A stretch of 64,000 nt of DNA from Clostridiales bacterium. GTDB taxonomy: Bacteria; Bacillota; Clostridia; Oscillospirales; Oscillospiraceae. Under the pieces are notes generated by a model. That model was not told where the DNA came from. It was given only the letters and a program-made list of their open reading frames with translations, and made no database searches. How positions within the stretch are numbered: position 1 is the first letter of the stretch; the number at the start of each line of letters is the position of its first letter. Made by a program: the position numbers and the translations under genes. Location of the stretch: contig DYCR01000003.1 of assembly GCA_019418025.1 (NCBI GenBank), positions 1 through 64,000 of the forward strand. Direction: 5' to 3'. Positions 8,789-17,006 of the stretch are shown here, piece by piece.

Positions 8789-10273
8789 TCACTTCAAATA
8801 TAACGGATTGGTCTGGTAGGTCTGTTTCGGACTTCTTGGATGATTGGGAATCGATAAGAGAATGACATTCTTCTTCACCAAGGGATCAATATAGCGTTTG
8901 ATCGCATACTGCACACTGGCGATCTGAAGATAATCGCTGACTTCCTTGCGTGTTCTGGGAACTGCACAGAATTCTAACAAGCCCTTATCATCATTGACAT
9001 TTTGCATCGATACGGATGTTACCTCTGTCATCGGTGCAATCTTCTGGGCACTGCGGTCGTTATAAAGGCACACAGAAAATTCTCCCCGCAAATCATTAAA
9101 TACAGGTTCCGGAAGATCGAGGTCCCACATTGCACGACGAATGCGAGGAATACCAGAATAACGATTCTCCGTTTGACCCAATGCTTCCATTGTTGTCACA
9201 AGAACAGGATTTCGGGTATCAGGTTGAATTTTTCCCAGTTGATCCAGCGTCAGACGACCATACAAACCACCTGGATTGTGAATTTCCAAACGGTCAGAAA
9301 ACATGATGATCTGAATCGGCATATTCTCTGTGTGCGGGCTGTAATCCCTGTGGACCAATGCATTCAGAACAGACTCACGAACAGCGTCCAGTGGGTATTC
9401 GGGGATATCCCTGCGAACACCTGTGGAAGGGTCAATACGCAGTGCTGTGCGCATATTTATTCTGACAAATCCGACGGCAGTCTCCAACATTTCTTGCAGT
9501 GTTCCCTCAATCCGTTTGCTGTCAGAGAAACGCTGTCCTGCATCGTCCAGCGTTCCCATCTCCGTTCCCGGCACACTTGAGGCAATAATACTCAGCTGTG
9601 GAAAATACGCCTGGGGATATGGGCAGAAAAGCAGCACCGCCGAAAGCGTAACTTTACCTTCTCTCGTGATACCGGTTAACTCATATAACTGCTCCAACGG
9701 CAGTGCCGCCAAATTGGGACGATCCAGCTTGCGTTTCAGAAGGTATTGTTCCAGCTTGATCTGATCCAAGCCGATGATTGATACCCCATCAACCGGACGA
9801 ATATCGTCCCTCGTCTTTTTGCGGTAAGCCTCATAGCTGTACACTTCATATTCCGTCATCGGCTTGTCTGCATCCCCAACCCGAATATAAGCGCCTTTCA
9901 GCCGTCCCTTTGCTTCCTTAAAACAGGGACGCTCGGTGAGGTCCACAGGCGGGATCTCCGCTATAACAAAGACTTTCCCATCCACATCAAACACACTGAG
10001 GATTGGATGTACCTTTGGGGACATAGACTCCCCTACTTCCATCAGCTTTTTTTGAAGATCCTGAGCATCATAGATACCAACCTTCTGAAAATTCTGCTTT
10101 TCATCAATTCCAAAGACGATAATCCCGCCCTCGTCCTGATTGGAAAAAGAAGAGAAGGTGTCATAGAGCCTTTCCGGACAGCCTTTGGCTGCCGCTTTGA
10201 TTTCCAGTGTCTGTTCTTCACATCTTCGTGTTTCAATTCGCTCTAATAATTTAGCAAACTCCTCATACAACAT
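8789..10273 (-). CDS. AlbA_2 (Schlafen-type) / HATPase_c_4 protein
   Basis: A protein of about 494 residues. An N-terminal AlbA_2 domain (LEIKAAAKGC, then GGIIVFGIDEK, residues about 25-130) is followed by an HATPase_c_4-like region (ESVLNALVHRDYSPH; FSDRLEIHNPGG) and a C-terminal winged helix (RTRKEVSDYL). Such proteins are usually annotated as putative DNA-binding transcriptional regulators or helicases and are frequent in defence and mobile islands. The start chosen is ATG at 10273, because the in-frame GTG at 10282 coincides with the AGGTG ribosome site. A TTTACT-17-TATAGT promoter leaves a leader of only about 16 bases. Function is uncertain: regulator, or RNA/nucleotide-sensing effector. 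Confidence 0.8.
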   Translation of the reverse strand: MLYEEFAKLLERIETRRCEEQTLEIKAAAKGCPERLYDTFSSFSNQDEGGIIVFGIDEKQNFQKVGIYDAQDLQKKLMEVGESMSPKVHPILSVFDVDGKVFVIAEIPPVDLTERPCFKEAKGRLKGAYIRVGDADKPMTEYEVYSYEAYRKKTRDDIRPVDGVSIIGLDQIKLEQYLLKRKLDRPNLAALPLEQLYELTGITREGKVTLSAVLLFCPYPQAYFPQLSIIASSVPGTEMGTLDDAGQRFSDSKRIEGTLQEMLETAVGFVRINMRTALRIDPSTGVRRDIPEYPLDAVRESVLNALVHRDYSPHTENMPIQIIMFSDRLEIHNPGGLYGRLTLDQLGKIQPDTRNPVLVTTMEALGQTENRYSGIPRIRRAMWDLDLPEPVFNDLRGEFSVCLYNDRSAQKIAPMTEVTSVSMQNVNDDKGLLEFCAVPRTRKEVSDYLQIASVQYAIKRYIDPLVKKNVILLSIPNHPRSPKQTYQTNPLYLK

Positions 10274-10295
10274 AAAACTCACCTCTTCTAGATCA

Positions 10296-10324
10296 ACTAT
10301 ATCACAACAACATAAGAAAGTAAA
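10296..10324 (-). promoter_or_regulatory. Promoter of the AlbA_2 gene
   Basis: On the minus strand, TTTACT (10319-10324) lies 17 bases from TATAGT (10296-10301), a good SigA-type match. Transcription would begin near 10289. Confidence 0.6.
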
Positions 10325-10355
10325 TCAATAAGTAAACAATTTTATTTATGTTGTT
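10306..10355. promoter_or_regulatory. Inverted repeat over the AlbA_2 promoter
   Basis: AACAACATAA (10306-10315) and its exact inverse TTATGTTGTT (10346-10355) flank the -35 box. A related AACATAAC motif occurs at about 10372. This arrangement fits autoregulation or repression by a neighbouring regulator. The region is AT-rich, so chance similarity is possible. Confidence 0.4.
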
Positions 10356-10434
10356 TTCTTATTTTCACTATAACATAACAAACAAGAGAAAAAAAGTGAA
10401 ATGAAGAACACGACATCTGATCTCCTATCCCCTG

Positions 10435-10692
10435 CTAAATGGTAACGGTGGCTATGTACCGAATATCCATTTCATGGCTGACAGCAGTACGGTTGTTTCT
10501 GGTAAATATCATATTTCGTATGGGTTTCATCTTCTTGACCATCTGGCCGCCGACGGAGCCGGCCTCACGGGAGGTCAGGTGACCGTTGTAGCCGTTGCTC
10601 AGGTTCACGCCGACCTCGCTTGCTGCCTGCATCTTGAACTTGTCCATTGCGTCTCTTGCTTCGGGAATGTTGATCTGATTGTTGCTCTTCAT
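10435..10692 (-). CDS. Alpha/beta-type small acid-soluble spore protein
   Basis: An 85-residue protein with the full SASP signature: NIPEARDAMDKFKMQAASEVG, GVNLSNGYNGHLTSREAGSVGG, then MVKKM. The SEVGVN segment corresponds to the GPR protease cleavage site. SASPs coat spore DNA and protect it from UV and chemicals, then supply amino acids on germination. The start at 10692 is preceded by AAGGAGAG; upstream in-frame codons carry no family similarity. About 31 residues after MVKKM are not typical of the family, so the C-terminus is extended. The gene stands alone. It shows the organism forms spores or descends from spore formers. Confidence 0.92.
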   Translation of the reverse strand: MKSNNQINIPEARDAMDKFKMQAASEVGVNLSNGYNGHLTSREAGSVGGQMVKKMKPIRNMIFTRNNRTAVSHEMDIRYIATVTI

Positions 10693-10714
10693 AATGTTTC
10701 TCTCCTTTTCACAT

Positions 10715-10742
10715 CTCTCGGGAAGAAACCGTTTCCCGAGAG
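10715..10742 (-). other. Hairpin in the spore-protein mRNA leader
   Basis: A perfect 10-bp stem (10715-10724 with 10733-10742) with an eight-base loop lies 22 bases before the SASP start codon, just upstream of its ribosome site. It may stabilise the mRNA or tune translation. No clear SigG promoter could be assigned upstream. The remaining sequence to 10890 holds no gene I can support. Confidence 0.45.
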
Positions 10743-10890
10743 AAACAATTTCTTTCCGTACTCCTATCTTAACCCATATTCGGGTGCATATTCTGTGTAA
10801 AAATTCCCATTTCTGCATATGGATGGCATTTCATCAGGCTTTGCTTCCTTCTGTTTATCATGATCTGCCATTTGAAAAATTTTATCAAAA

Positions 10891-10922
10891 AAGCCGAACC
10901 GCCGGAGATGGCGGTTCGGCTT
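10891..10922 (-). terminator. Intrinsic terminator of the CoA-binding protein gene
   Basis: A 13-bp perfect GC-rich stem (10891-10903 with 10910-10922) is followed on the minus strand by six T residues. Confidence 0.88.
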
Positions 10923-11001
10923 GCATGTCATGCACAGGGCGGCATTTGGCAGCACGATATGATTTTACACGACCCGAAAAGCCGTACTCCTGCCCTGCCT
11001 T

Positions 11002-11361
11002 TCAGGCTTTTGCATACTGAGACAGACCCACCAGCAGACAGCCGTGGATATAGGGGAGCTTCTGCTCGTCAAGCCACGCGAGCAGCGCAGGGTCGTCTGC
11101 ACCGGGCTGAATGACGATGCACCGGAAGGGCTTTTGATTCTCCTGAAGCAGCTTCAGCCCCTTCACCGGATGGATGCACAGGTCGATCACATCGATCTGC
11201 CCTTGGATATCATTGATCGAAGCAAGCTCCTTACCCACGCAGTGGACCGTGTATCCGGCATCGAGCATCCGGTGCTTGATCTTGTATGCGTATTTCTCCG
11301 GGTTCAGCGTGTCCCCCAATACGGCAAAGTGTTTTTGCTCCATGATTTCTTTCAGTTCCAT
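11002..11361 (-). CDS. CoA-binding domain protein (YccU-like)
   Basis: A 119-residue single-domain Rossmann protein of the CoA_binding_2 family. The N-terminal FAVLGDTLNPEKYAYKI is the nucleotide-binding loop, followed by VHCVGKE and CIVIQPGADD strands and a C-terminal CLLVGLSQ. Family members bind CoA through this fold, but the physiological role of stand-alone versions is unknown. The start at 11361 is preceded by AGGGGG at suitable spacing; 11 further in-frame codons upstream are unlikely to be translated. It is monocistronic, between its own terminator and repeat copy 1. Confidence 0.82.
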   Translation of the reverse strand: MELKEIMEQKHFAVLGDTLNPEKYAYKIKHRMLDAGYTVHCVGKELASINDIQGQIDVIDLCIHPVKGLKLLQENQKPFRCIVIQPGADDPALLAWLDEQKLPYIHGCLLVGLSQYAKA

Positions 11362-11448
11362 AGGAATTACCCCCTTTTTCCGCCAGTATATCACCGCCGG
11401 ATGGGTAAAACTGTGACATCATCACAAAAGCCCAGAAGGGCAGAAAAA

Positions 11449-11481
11449 ATCGCCCACCCCTGCGCAAGCAGGAGCGGGTGA
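11449..11481. repeat. Left flanking hairpin of repeat copy 1 (degenerate)
   Basis: It is a diverged duplicate of the terminator hairpin at 11683-11720: it begins with the same AATCGCCCACCCCTGC and differs at about five positions further on, which weaken its stem. Confidence 0.6.
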
Positions 11482-11483
11482 CC

Positions 11484-11682
11484 GAGACTGCCCCAAACCC
11501 CTTTCAGGGCTTTCGGGCAATTTTTACAGCCTGACCCGCGCATAATTTCTCCGTCTATGACGGAGAAATTCCACACTCTCAGGCTGAGCAGTATGTTCCC
11601 CGAGGTACACGCCCCCGTGGAACATAATTTCTATCTTTTTGCCGCTGAGGCGGCAAACTCTGTGAGACTATTTGATACGCTG
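11484..11682 (+). repeat. Structured dispersed repeat, copy 1
   Basis: A member of a five-copy family of about 200 bp. In order it has hairpin H1 (GCCC..GGGC followed by T residues), H2 (outer AGCCTGA/TCAGGCT around inner AATTTCTCCGTC/GACGGAGAAATT at 11544-11570), H3 (TGTTCCCC, invariant loop GAGGTACACGCCCCC, GGAACA) and H4 (TTTGCCGC/GCGGCAAA). The inner H2 stem differs from copy 2 by paired substitutions. It lies between the start of the CoA-binding gene and the end of the kdgK operon. Confidence 0.85.
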
Positions 11683-11720
11683 AATCGCCCACCCCTGCAT
11701 AAGCAGGGACGGGCGATCTT
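11683..11720 (-). terminator. Terminator of the uronate operon, right flank of copy 1
   Basis: A stem of about 15 bp (GATCGCCC on the minus strand, loop around TGCTTATGCA) lies 40 bases past the kdgK stop codon. It is the intact partner of the degenerate hairpin at 11449-11481. Confidence 0.75.
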
Positions 11721-11763
11721 TCGAAACACAATGAACAAATACGGAGATAATGGCGTTTGAAAA

Positions 11764-12792
11764 TTATCTCTGGATACGACCGGAGCCGTCGCCGCCTGCC
11801 AGCTTCTCCACCTCAGCGACAGTGACCATGTTGTAGTCGCCCTCGATGGAGTGCTTCAGAGCGGATGCTGCAACAGCAAACTCAACTGCTGCCTGAGTGT
11901 CCTTGCCGGACAGCAGGCTGTAGATCAGGCCGCCGCCGAAGGAGTCACCGCCGCCGACGCGGTCGATGATGTGCAGGTTGTACTTCTTGGAGAAGCAGTA
12001 CTCGTCCTTGGCAACATTGTAGAGCATTGCGCTCCAGCCGTTGTCGAATGCAGAGTGGCTCTCACGCAGGGTGATGGCAACCATCTCGAAGCCGAACTTG
12101 TCAGCCAGCTGCTTTGCAACGGACTTGTAGCCCTCGTGGTTCAGGCTGCCGCCGTAGATATCGGTAGCCTCGGCCTCGATGCCGAACACGTCCTTTGCGT
12201 CCTCCTCGTTGGAGATGCAGACGTCAACATACTGGCACAGCTCGGTCATGGCAGCACGGGCCTGCTCACGGGTCCACAGCTTGCCGCGGTAGTTCAGGTC
12301 GCAGGAGATCTTGACGCCGCGAGCCTTTGCTGCCTTGCAGGCCTCCTTGCAGATCTCAACCAGGTTCTCGCCCAGAGCGGGAGTGATGCCGGTGAAGTGG
12401 AACCACTCAGCGCCCTCAAAGATGCTGTCCCAGTCGAAATCAGTGGTGGAAGCCTCCTGAATGGAGGAATGGGCACGGTCGTAGATGCACACGGAGCCGC
12501 GCTGAGAAGCGCCCTTCTCGTTGAAGTAGATGCCCACACGGTCGCCGCCGCGGACGATCTTGCTGGTATCCACGCCGTAGCGGCGCAGGGAGTTGACAGC
12601 GGACTGGCCGATGGCGTGGATGGGCAGCTTGGTTACAAAAGCTGCATCCATGCCGTAGTTTGCCAGAGAAACTGCGACGTTTGCCTCGCCGCCGCCGAAG
12701 GTGAACTCCACATGGTCACACTGGACGAAGCGCTCGTAGTTGTAAGGCTGCAGGCGGAGCATCAGCTCGCCAAAGGTAATGATCTTTGCCAT
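11764..12792 (-). CDS. kdgK: 2-dehydro-3-deoxygluconokinase (PfkB family)
   Basis: A 342-residue ribokinase-fold sugar kinase. The N-terminal FGELMLRLQP and FGGGEANVAVSLANYG are the PfkB signature-1 region; the C-terminal DRVGGGDSFGGG (277-288) supplies the anion hole and catalytic Asp283. It phosphorylates 2-keto-3-deoxygluconate (KDG) to KDPG in the cytoplasm. It is the last gene of uxaC-uxuA-SDR-eda-kdgK, 27 bases after eda, and its product is the substrate of Eda. The operon context makes KDG a far better substrate assignment than fructose or ribose. Confidence 0.93.
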   Translation of the reverse strand: MAKIITFGELMLRLQPYNYERFVQCDHVEFTFGGGEANVAVSLANYGMDAAFVTKLPIHAIGQSAVNSLRRYGVDTSKIVRGGDRVGIYFNEKGASQRGSVCIYDRAHSSIQEASTTDFDWDSIFEGAEWFHFTGITPALGENLVEICKEACKAAKARGVKISCDLNYRGKLWTREQARAAMTELCQYVDVCISNEEDAKDVFGIEAEATDIYGGSLNHEGYKSVAKQLADKFGFEMVAITLRESHSAFDNGWSAMLYNVAKDEYCFSKKYNLHIIDRVGGGDSFGGGLIYSLLSGKDTQAAVEFAVAASALKHSIEGDYNMVTVAEVEKLAGGDGSGRIQR

Positions 12793-12819
12793 ATCTGTAA
12801 ATCCTCTTTCTCTATCACA

Positions 12820-13446
12820 TTAGCCGAAAGCAGCCTGACGGGCCTCGGCACACAGTGCAGTAATTTTCTCGAAATTGCCGGCTGCGATATCCGCCTTGGG
12901 GCAGACCCAGCTGCCGCCGACTGCATGGATGAAGGGAGCATCGATATACTCTCTGACATTGGCTGCATTGACGCCGCCGGTGGGCATGAACTTGATGCCC
13001 ACAAAGGGAGCAGACAGGTTCTTCATGGCGTTCAGGCCGCCGTAGACATTTGCGGGGAAGAACTTGATGACCTTCAGACCCATGTTGACTGCTGCGGTGA
13101 TCTCGGTGGGAGTCACGCAGCCGGGGGTCACGGCAACACCGTTTTCGATGCACCATGCCACGACCTCTGCGTCAAAGCCGGGAGAAACGATGAACTTTGC
13201 GCCCATGGAGACAGCCAGCTTGCACTGCTCCAGATTCAGGATGGTGCCGGCGCCCACCAGCATATCGGGGCAGTTTTCGGCAACAGCCTTGATGGAATCG
13301 GCAGCAGCTGCGGTGCGGAAGGTGATCTCCATAACGTCGATGCCGCCTGCAACCATCGCATTGGCGGTGGGCACTGCGTCCTTTGCATCGTCAAGAACAA
13401 CAACAGGAACGACGCCTGCCTTTGCCAGTCTATTCAGAACATCCAT
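12820..13446 (-). CDS. eda: KHG/KDPG aldolase
   Basis: A 208-residue TIM-barrel class I aldolase of the usual family length. Glu40 (VMEITFRT) is the general base, VGAGTI carries Thr68, and Lys128 (VIKFFPA) forms the Schiff base with substrate. PTGGVN binds phosphate. It splits KDPG to pyruvate and glyceraldehyde 3-phosphate, the final step of uronate breakdown. It is flanked by kdgK and the SDR gene with short spacings, so one transcript covers all five enzymes. Confidence 0.94.
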   Translation of the reverse strand: MDVLNRLAKAGVVPVVVLDDAKDAVPTANAMVAGGIDVMEITFRTAAAADSIKAVAENCPDMLVGAGTILNLEQCKLAVSMGAKFIVSPGFDAEVVAWCIENGVAVTPGCVTPTEITAAVNMGLKVIKFFPANVYGGLNAMKNLSAPFVGIKFMPTGGVNAANVREYIDAPFIHAVGGSWVCPKADIAAGNFEKITALCAEARQAAFG

Positions 13447-13458
13447 GTGAGCTCCTCC

Positions 13459-14304
13459 TTACACGCCGGAGTATGCAGCGAAGCCGCAGTCGATGGGCAG
13501 GCAGACACCGGTGATGGCGGAAGCGGACTTGTCGTCGCACAGGAACAGGGTTGCGCCCAGCAGCTCATCAGCCTCAACAAAGCGGCCGGTGGGGGTGCCG
13601 TTCAGGATCTTAGCGGAACGAGCGGTGGGGGTGCCATCCTCGTTGAACAGCAGCTTTCTGTTCTGGTCGGAAACCAGGAAGCCGGGAGCGATCGCATTGC
13701 AGCGGATGTTGGTGCCGGCAAAATGGGTGGACAGCCACTGAGTGAAGTTGGAGATAGCGGACTTTGCAGCGGAGTAAGCGGGGATCTTGGTCAGGGGGGT
13801 GTATGCATTCATGGAAGAGATGTTCAGAATGCAGCCGTGCTTCTTGTCAGCCATGTCCTTAGCAAAGGCCTGAGTGGGCAGCAGGGTACCCTGGAAGTTC
13901 AGCTTAAAGACAAAATCAACGCCGGATGCGTCCAGATCAAAGAAGGTCTTGTCGCCCTCCTTGGCCTCATGATGGTACTCGTTGTCGGTGGTAGCACGGG
14001 GGTTGTTGCCGCCTGCACCGTTGACGAGGATGTCGCAGGGACCCAGATCCTTCAGGACAGCCTGATGGACCTCTTCCAGAGCCTCGGCTTCCAGAACGTT
14101 TGCCTTGTAGCCCTCGCAGATGAAGCCTTCAGCCTTGATCTCCTCAGCCAGCTTCTTAACAGCCTCTTCGTTCAGGTCCAGAGCAGCGACCTTTGCACCG
14201 CTCTGTGCAAAAGCACGAGCCATTGCGCCGCAGATCAGTCCGCCTGCGCCGGTAACAACAACGACCTTACCGGAAAAATCAATGTCCAAGGGAAGATTAA
14301 TCAT
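13459..14304 (-). CDS. SDR oxidoreductase, fructuronate reductase-type (D-mannonate oxidoreductase)
   Basis: A 281-residue classical short-chain dehydrogenase. TGAGGLICG (18-26) binds NAD(P), NGAGGN is the strand-4 motif, and Ser163/164, Tyr177 and Lys181 (YSAAK) form the catalytic set. Clostridial uronate operons often use this SDR in place of the long-chain UxuB enzyme to reduce D-fructuronate to D-mannonate. Its position between uxuA and eda supports this role, since no other fructuronate reductase is present. Substrate assignment is by context. Confidence 0.82.
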   Translation of the reverse strand: MINLPLDIDFSGKVVVVTGAGGLICGAMARAFAQSGAKVAALDLNEEAVKKLAEEIKAEGFICEGYKANVLEAEALEEVHQAVLKDLGPCDILVNGAGGNNPRATTDNEYHHEAKEGDKTFFDLDASGVDFVFKLNFQGTLLPTQAFAKDMADKKHGCILNISSMNAYTPLTKIPAYSAAKSAISNFTQWLSTHFAGTNIRCNAIAPGFLVSDQNRKLLFNEDGTPTARSAKILNGTPTGRFVEADELLGATLFLCDDKSASAITGVCLPIDCGFAAYSGV

Positions 14305-14358
14305 GATAATTTTGCCTCCAAATAAAATATTGTCGAAAAAGAAATGTGAATGAAAAAA

Positions 14359-15450
14359 TCAGATCTTGCCGTCCAGACGGTCCAGCATGTCCCATACGCC
14401 CAGCATATACATAATGCCAAGAGCGCGGTCGTACAGGCCGTAGCCGGGACGGACGGTGCCGGGGCCCTCGCCCCACAGGTGGCGGCCGTGGTCAGGACGG
14501 ATATATCCCTCGTAACCGCAGTCGTGGTAAGCCTTCAGGATCTCCAGAATGCCGGTGTCGCCGTCGCAGTCCCGGTGGCTTGCCTCGGAGAAGTCTCCGT
14601 TTTCAAAATGCTTGACGTTGCGGATGTGGGCAAAGGCAATGCGGTCGCAGTGCTTGCGGACGATGTCGGCAACGTGGTTGTTGGGATCGGCGTTCAAAGA
14701 GCCGGAGCAGAGTGTCAGGCAGTTGTACTCGTCATCGACCATCTTCAGGAACCGGTCAATGTTCTCTGCATTGGTCAGCAGACGGGGCAGGCCGAAGATA
14801 TCCCAGGGGGGATCGTCCATGTGGATGGCCATTTTGATGTCGCACTCCCGGCAGGTGGGCATGATTGCCTCGAGGAAGTACTTGAGGTTGGCCCACAGCT
14901 TCTCGTGGTCAACGTCTGCGTATGCCTTGAACAGCTCATCAAGCTTTGCCATACGCTCAGGCTCCCATCCGGGGAAGGACATGTCATACTTCTCGGTGAA
15001 GCCCAGAATGTACTTTGCCATGGCATTGTAGTCATCCTGGATCATGTTCTTTTCATAGTAAAGTGCGGTGGAACCGTCGCCCACGGGGTGGAACAGGTTG
15101 GAGCGGGTCCAGTCAAAGATGGGCATGAAGTTGTAGCAGATGACCTTGACACCGAACTTGGACAGGTTGCGGATGGTCTGCTTGTAGTTCTCGATATACT
15201 GGTCGCGGGTGGGCAGACCGATCTTGATGTCGTCGTGGACATTGACAGACTCGACAACGTCCATGTTGAAGCCGTACTCGTCGAGCTGCTTTTTGACCTC
15301 AGCGATCTCTTCTACTTCCCAGATCTCGCCGGGCATTTTATGGTGCAATGCCCAGACAATGCTGGTAACACCGGGAATCTGCTTAATGTCGGACAGCTTG
15401 ATGTTATCGTTGCCTTCGCCGTACCAACGGAAACCCATTTGCATTGGCAT
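14359..15450 (-). CDS. uxuA: Mannonate dehydratase
   Basis: A 363-residue TIM-barrel enzyme matching UxuA throughout: N-terminal MGFRWYGEGND, the HHKMPGEIW segment, IHMDDPPWDIFGLPR and the C-terminal RPDHGRHLWGE. It dehydrates D-mannonate to 2-keto-3-deoxygluconate using a divalent metal bound by conserved His, Cys and Asp residues. AGGAGG lies seven bases before the chosen ATG. It is the second gene of the operon, after uxaC. Confidence 0.95.
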   Translation of the reverse strand: MPMQMGFRWYGEGNDNIKLSDIKQIPGVTSIVWALHHKMPGEIWEVEEIAEVKKQLDEYGFNMDVVESVNVHDDIKIGLPTRDQYIENYKQTIRNLSKFGVKVICYNFMPIFDWTRSNLFHPVGDGSTALYYEKNMIQDDYNAMAKYILGFTEKYDMSFPGWEPERMAKLDELFKAYADVDHEKLWANLKYFLEAIMPTCRECDIKMAIHMDDPPWDIFGLPRLLTNAENIDRFLKMVDDEYNCLTLCSGSLNADPNNHVADIVRKHCDRIAFAHIRNVKHFENGDFSEASHRDCDGDTGILEILKAYHDCGYEGYIRPDHGRHLWGEGPGTVRPGYGLYDRALGIMYMLGVWDMLDRLDGKI

Positions 15451-15487
15451 AAATGATCCTCCTAAATTTATAGTGTCTATTTATCAA

Positions 15488-16885
15488 TTACAGATTGAAA
15501 TAGCGCTTTGCGTTGTTTGCGCAGATATCCTCCACCAGAGAACCCAAAAATTCCATGTCGGCAGGATATTCGCCGTTTTCCACCCAAGTACCGATGAGGT
15601 TGCAGAGGATTCTGCGGAAGTACTCGTGGCGGGCGTAGCTCAGCAGGCTGCGGGAATCGGTGAGCATACCGATGAAGTTGCCCAAAATTCCCAGATTGGC
15701 CAGACTGGTCATCTGATTCTGCATGCCGGTCTTGTTGTCATTGAACCACCATGCCGAGCCGTGCTGAATCTTACCGGGGACCTCGCTGCTCTGGAAGGCA
15801 CCCAGCAGGGTGTCAAGCCACTGATCGTCTGCCGGATTTAGGCTGTACAGCACGGTCTTGGGCAGGCTGTTGTCCTTCTCCAGTGCATCCATCAGGGCAT
15901 ACAGCGCAGCGCAGCTGTCGGTTACGGCGATGCAGTCAAAGCCGCTGTCGGCACCCAGAGCCGCAAAAGCCTTGGAATTGGGGTTTCTCATGCAGCTGAA
16001 GTGGATCTGCATGACCCAGCCCAGACGGGCGTATTCCTTGGCGCAATGCACCAGCAGATAGGTCTGGTATGCTTCGATCTCGAACTTGGTCAGCTTCTCT
16101 CCGGCCAGTGCCTTCCGGAAGGCAGACTCGATCTCCTCGGCAGATGCCTCCTGATAGATGACATAGTCAAGACCGTGGTCGGCTGCACGGCAGTTCATGG
16201 TGTCGAAGAACTCGATTCTGGCCGTCAGTGCCTTTGCCACGTCTGCTGCGGAGCGGATCTCCATTTTTGCAGCCTCGGAAAGCTTGCGGATGTATGCGGC
16301 AAAGCCTGCCTTATGCAGGTTCAGCGCAGGGTCCGGACGGAAGCTGGGGCAGACCTTGGTGGCAAAGTCGGTCTGCGCGATGAGCTTGTGGTATTGCAGA
16401 TCGCTGCAGGGATCGTCGGTGGTGCCGACCATCGCAACGTTGCTCTTTGTGATCAGGCCTCTTGCGCTGAAGCTGGGGTCAGCCAGCTTCTCCAGAGCCA
16501 GATCCCACACCTGCTGTGCGGTCTGTCCGTTCAGCACACCCTCATAGCCGAAGTAATTCTTCAGCTCCAGATGGCACCAGTGGTACATGGGGTTACCGAT
16601 GGCTCTGGGTAAAGCTTCTGCAAATTTCTGGAATTTATCCCGATCGGATGCAGAACCTGTGATATATTCCTCTGAAACGCCGTTGGAGCGCATAATGCGC
16701 CACTTGTAATGGTCACCGCCCAGCCAAATCTGGGTGATATTCTCGAATCGACGGTCCTCGTAAATGTCCTTGGGGTCGATGTGGCAGTGATAATCGTAAA
16801 TCGGCATACGTGCCGCATGCTCATGATAGAGCTTGACGGCAGTGGGATTGCTCAACAAAAAGTCCCTGCTCAGAAAAGGTGTCAT
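15488..16885 (-). CDS. uxaC: Glucuronate (uronate) isomerase
   Basis: A 465-residue amidohydrolase-superfamily isomerase of normal length. YDYHCHIDPKDI near residues 30-41 carries the His33-x-His35 pair, with YHWCHLELKNYFG downstream. It converts D-glucuronate to D-fructuronate (and can convert galacturonate to tagaturonate). It is the first gene of the operon, preceded by AAAGGAG and divergent from the AraC gene. No tagaturonate reductase or altronate dehydratase is encoded here, so the operon appears dedicated to glucuronate. Confidence 0.95.
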   Translation of the reverse strand: MTPFLSRDFLLSNPTAVKLYHEHAARMPIYDYHCHIDPKDIYEDRRFENITQIWLGGDHYKWRIMRSNGVSEEYITGSASDRDKFQKFAEALPRAIGNPMYHWCHLELKNYFGYEGVLNGQTAQQVWDLALEKLADPSFSARGLITKSNVAMVGTTDDPCSDLQYHKLIAQTDFATKVCPSFRPDPALNLHKAGFAAYIRKLSEAAKMEIRSAADVAKALTARIEFFDTMNCRAADHGLDYVIYQEASAEEIESAFRKALAGEKLTKFEIEAYQTYLLVHCAKEYARLGWVMQIHFSCMRNPNSKAFAALGADSGFDCIAVTDSCAALYALMDALEKDNSLPKTVLYSLNPADDQWLDTLLGAFQSSEVPGKIQHGSAWWFNDNKTGMQNQMTSLANLGILGNFIGMLTDSRSLLSYARHEYFRRILCNLIGTWVENGEYPADMEFLGSLVEDICANNAKRYFNL

Positions 16886-16914
16886 TTCATTCGCTCCTTT
16901 ATTTGGTTAAATTC

Positions 16915-16923
16915 AGTATATCA
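16915..16923 (-). promoter_or_regulatory. Extended -10 promoter of the uronate operon
   Basis: TGATATACT on the minus strand is an extended -10 with a weak -35, which would fit dependence on an activator such as the divergent AraC protein. Transcription would begin near 16908, 23 bases before uxaC. Confidence 0.5.
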
Positions 16924-16956
16924 CAAAAAAATCGCAATAAAAATATCAAATATTGT

Positions 16957-16985
16957 TTGACACATTGCGTTTCTTGCTGTAATCT
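16957..16985 (+). promoter_or_regulatory. Possible promoter of the AraC gene
   Basis: A perfect -35 TTGACA (16957-16962) lies 17 bases from a poor -10 TAATCT (16980-16985). The implied leader is about 15 bases. Confidence 0.4.
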
Positions 16986-17006
16986 AGCAGAAAGGAGGTG
17001 ATTGCC

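Noticed and set aside
10693..10890. A SigG promoter for the spore protein gene
   Set aside because: A GAATA-like -35 can be found on the minus strand, but no CATNNTA-like -10 lies at the right distance.
11851..14325. An 824-codon open frame opposite the uronate genes
   Set aside because: It is a shadow of high-GC codon use in kdgK, eda and the SDR gene; the product is low complexity and matches no family.
15751..16612. Several plus-strand frames inside uxaC
   Set aside because: UxaC homology covers the whole region on the minus strand.
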